From Thermogemmatispora carboxidivorans (lineage in GTDB: Bacteria; Chloroflexota; Ktedonobacteria; Ktedonobacterales; Ktedonobacteraceae), in the NCBI RefSeq assembly GCF_000702505.1, contig NZ_JNIM01000001.1:3038001-3102000 (forward strand): a stretch of 64,000 bases of DNA, given 5' to 3'. Both the position numbers and the translations under genes were made by a program. Shown piece after piece: positions 63,668 through 64,000 of this stretch; within the stretch, counting starts at the first letter, position 1; each line of letters opens with the position of its first letter. The notes beneath the pieces were generated by a model, which was given only the letters and a program-made list of their open reading frames with translations, ran no database searches and had not been told where the DNA came from.

Positions 63668-64000
63668 TTAGCCCTCTGCTTCCGCGCGAGGCTGAGCCTG
63701 CTCTCCTCTGGTCCCTGGCTCGCCCTCATCTGCAGCCAGCGGTTTGCGCCCCCAGACCGTCACCAGCGGCCAGAGTGCGCAGAAATCGTCTTGCTGCATC
63801 TCAGCTACGGCCTGCTGATACAGGCGCTCCAGCTCAGCCTTCGTCGCAACCCCTACCTTCATGAGGAAAGGCTGGATCAACTCAAACCCAAGCAGGTAGT
63901 CTTTAAAAACAGCATAGTGGGCCTCTGTACCTACTGACCACTCGATGATACTCGATCGCACCTGTACCTCTTCAAAGCCCGCCTGTCTTACCAGGCGCGG
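63668..64000 (-). CDS. methyltransferase C-terminus (cut by window edge)
   Basis: The visible 110 residues run from PRLVRQAGFEEVQVRSSIIEW to the stop at 63668. They match the C-terminal domain of the methyltransferase at 53557-54447: RQAG, the (L/I)IEWS-G-EA core, L-GFE, K-ELE and DDFCALWPL-V-GRKP are shared. The SAM-binding part lies beyond base 64000. The tail after GRKPLAADEGE is longer and Ala/Glu/Arg rich. It is a paralogue in opposite orientation. Confidence 0.8.
   Translation of the reverse strand, partial: PRLVRQAGFEEVQVRSSIIEWSVGTEAHYAVFKDYLLGFELIQPFLMKVGVATKAELERLYQQAVAEMQQDDFCALWPLVTVWGRKPLAADEGEPGTRGEQAQPRAEAEG

Overview
The window looks like a chromosomal segment of a high-GC (roughly 60%) thermophile-like member of the Chloroflexota, most likely class Ktedonobacteria (Thermogemmatispora-like). 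This rests on gene content: F420/DUF385-type enzymes, PucR/GAF regulators, ECF transporters, a PrgI-VirB4 type secretion system of the Gram-positive style, and many SARP/HEAT-type proteins. It is an inference from family content, not from a marker gene.

Region 1 (1-28 kb) is accessory DNA. It opens with leftward genes for a DUF1257/DUF2997 pair, small proteins and a PP2C phosphatase. Next come a six-repeat CRISPR array without cas genes (3855-4260) and a candidate structured RNA just beyond it. A gene-poor stretch follows, and then a conjugation/type IV secretion module: two coiled-coil membrane proteins, a TrbL/VirB6-like membrane protein, a VirB2-like pilin, a PrgI-VirB4 fusion ATPase, a VirD4/TraG-like coupling ATPase and a replication-relaxation protein. 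Immediately downstream is the most striking gene of the window: a full-length RNA polymerase beta-prime subunit (rpoC-like, 1174 aa) with all catalytic motifs intact and no rpoB beside it. A membrane-anchored SARP-like regulator follows it. The block ends with an intact tyrosine recombinase, a second recombinase lacking its C-terminal catalytic part, and tRNA-Gly(TCC) plus tRNA-Pro(TGG). This is the architecture of an integrative and conjugative element abutting a tRNA gene; its left end is not identified and may lie outside the window.

Region 2 (28-53 kb) looks like ordinary chromosome. It holds a stand-alone receiver protein, an HTH-GAF-like regulator, and a histidine kinase/NtrC-type regulator pair whose AAA+ domain lacks the sigma-54 contact motif. 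Nucleobase genes follow: cytosine deaminase, an NCS1 permease and a PucR-type regulator. After an MFS exporter with its TetR repressor comes a rightward locus: XRE-cupin regulator, hydantoinase A and B subunits, and a complete ECF transporter (S, fused A-A', T). Together these read as uptake and breakdown of cyclic amides or nucleobases.

Region 3 (53.5-64 kb) carries two paralogous methyltransferases (the second cut by the window edge). Between them is a leftward cassette that resembles a polymorphic-toxin locus: a WXG100-like small protein, a 487-aa protein with two membrane helices and a C-terminal HAE...CxxC deaminase-type motif, and two tandem paralogous HEAT-like proteins that could be immunity proteins. 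A DUF385-type enzyme, a cupin, an AraC regulator and acetyl-CoA synthetase complete the region.
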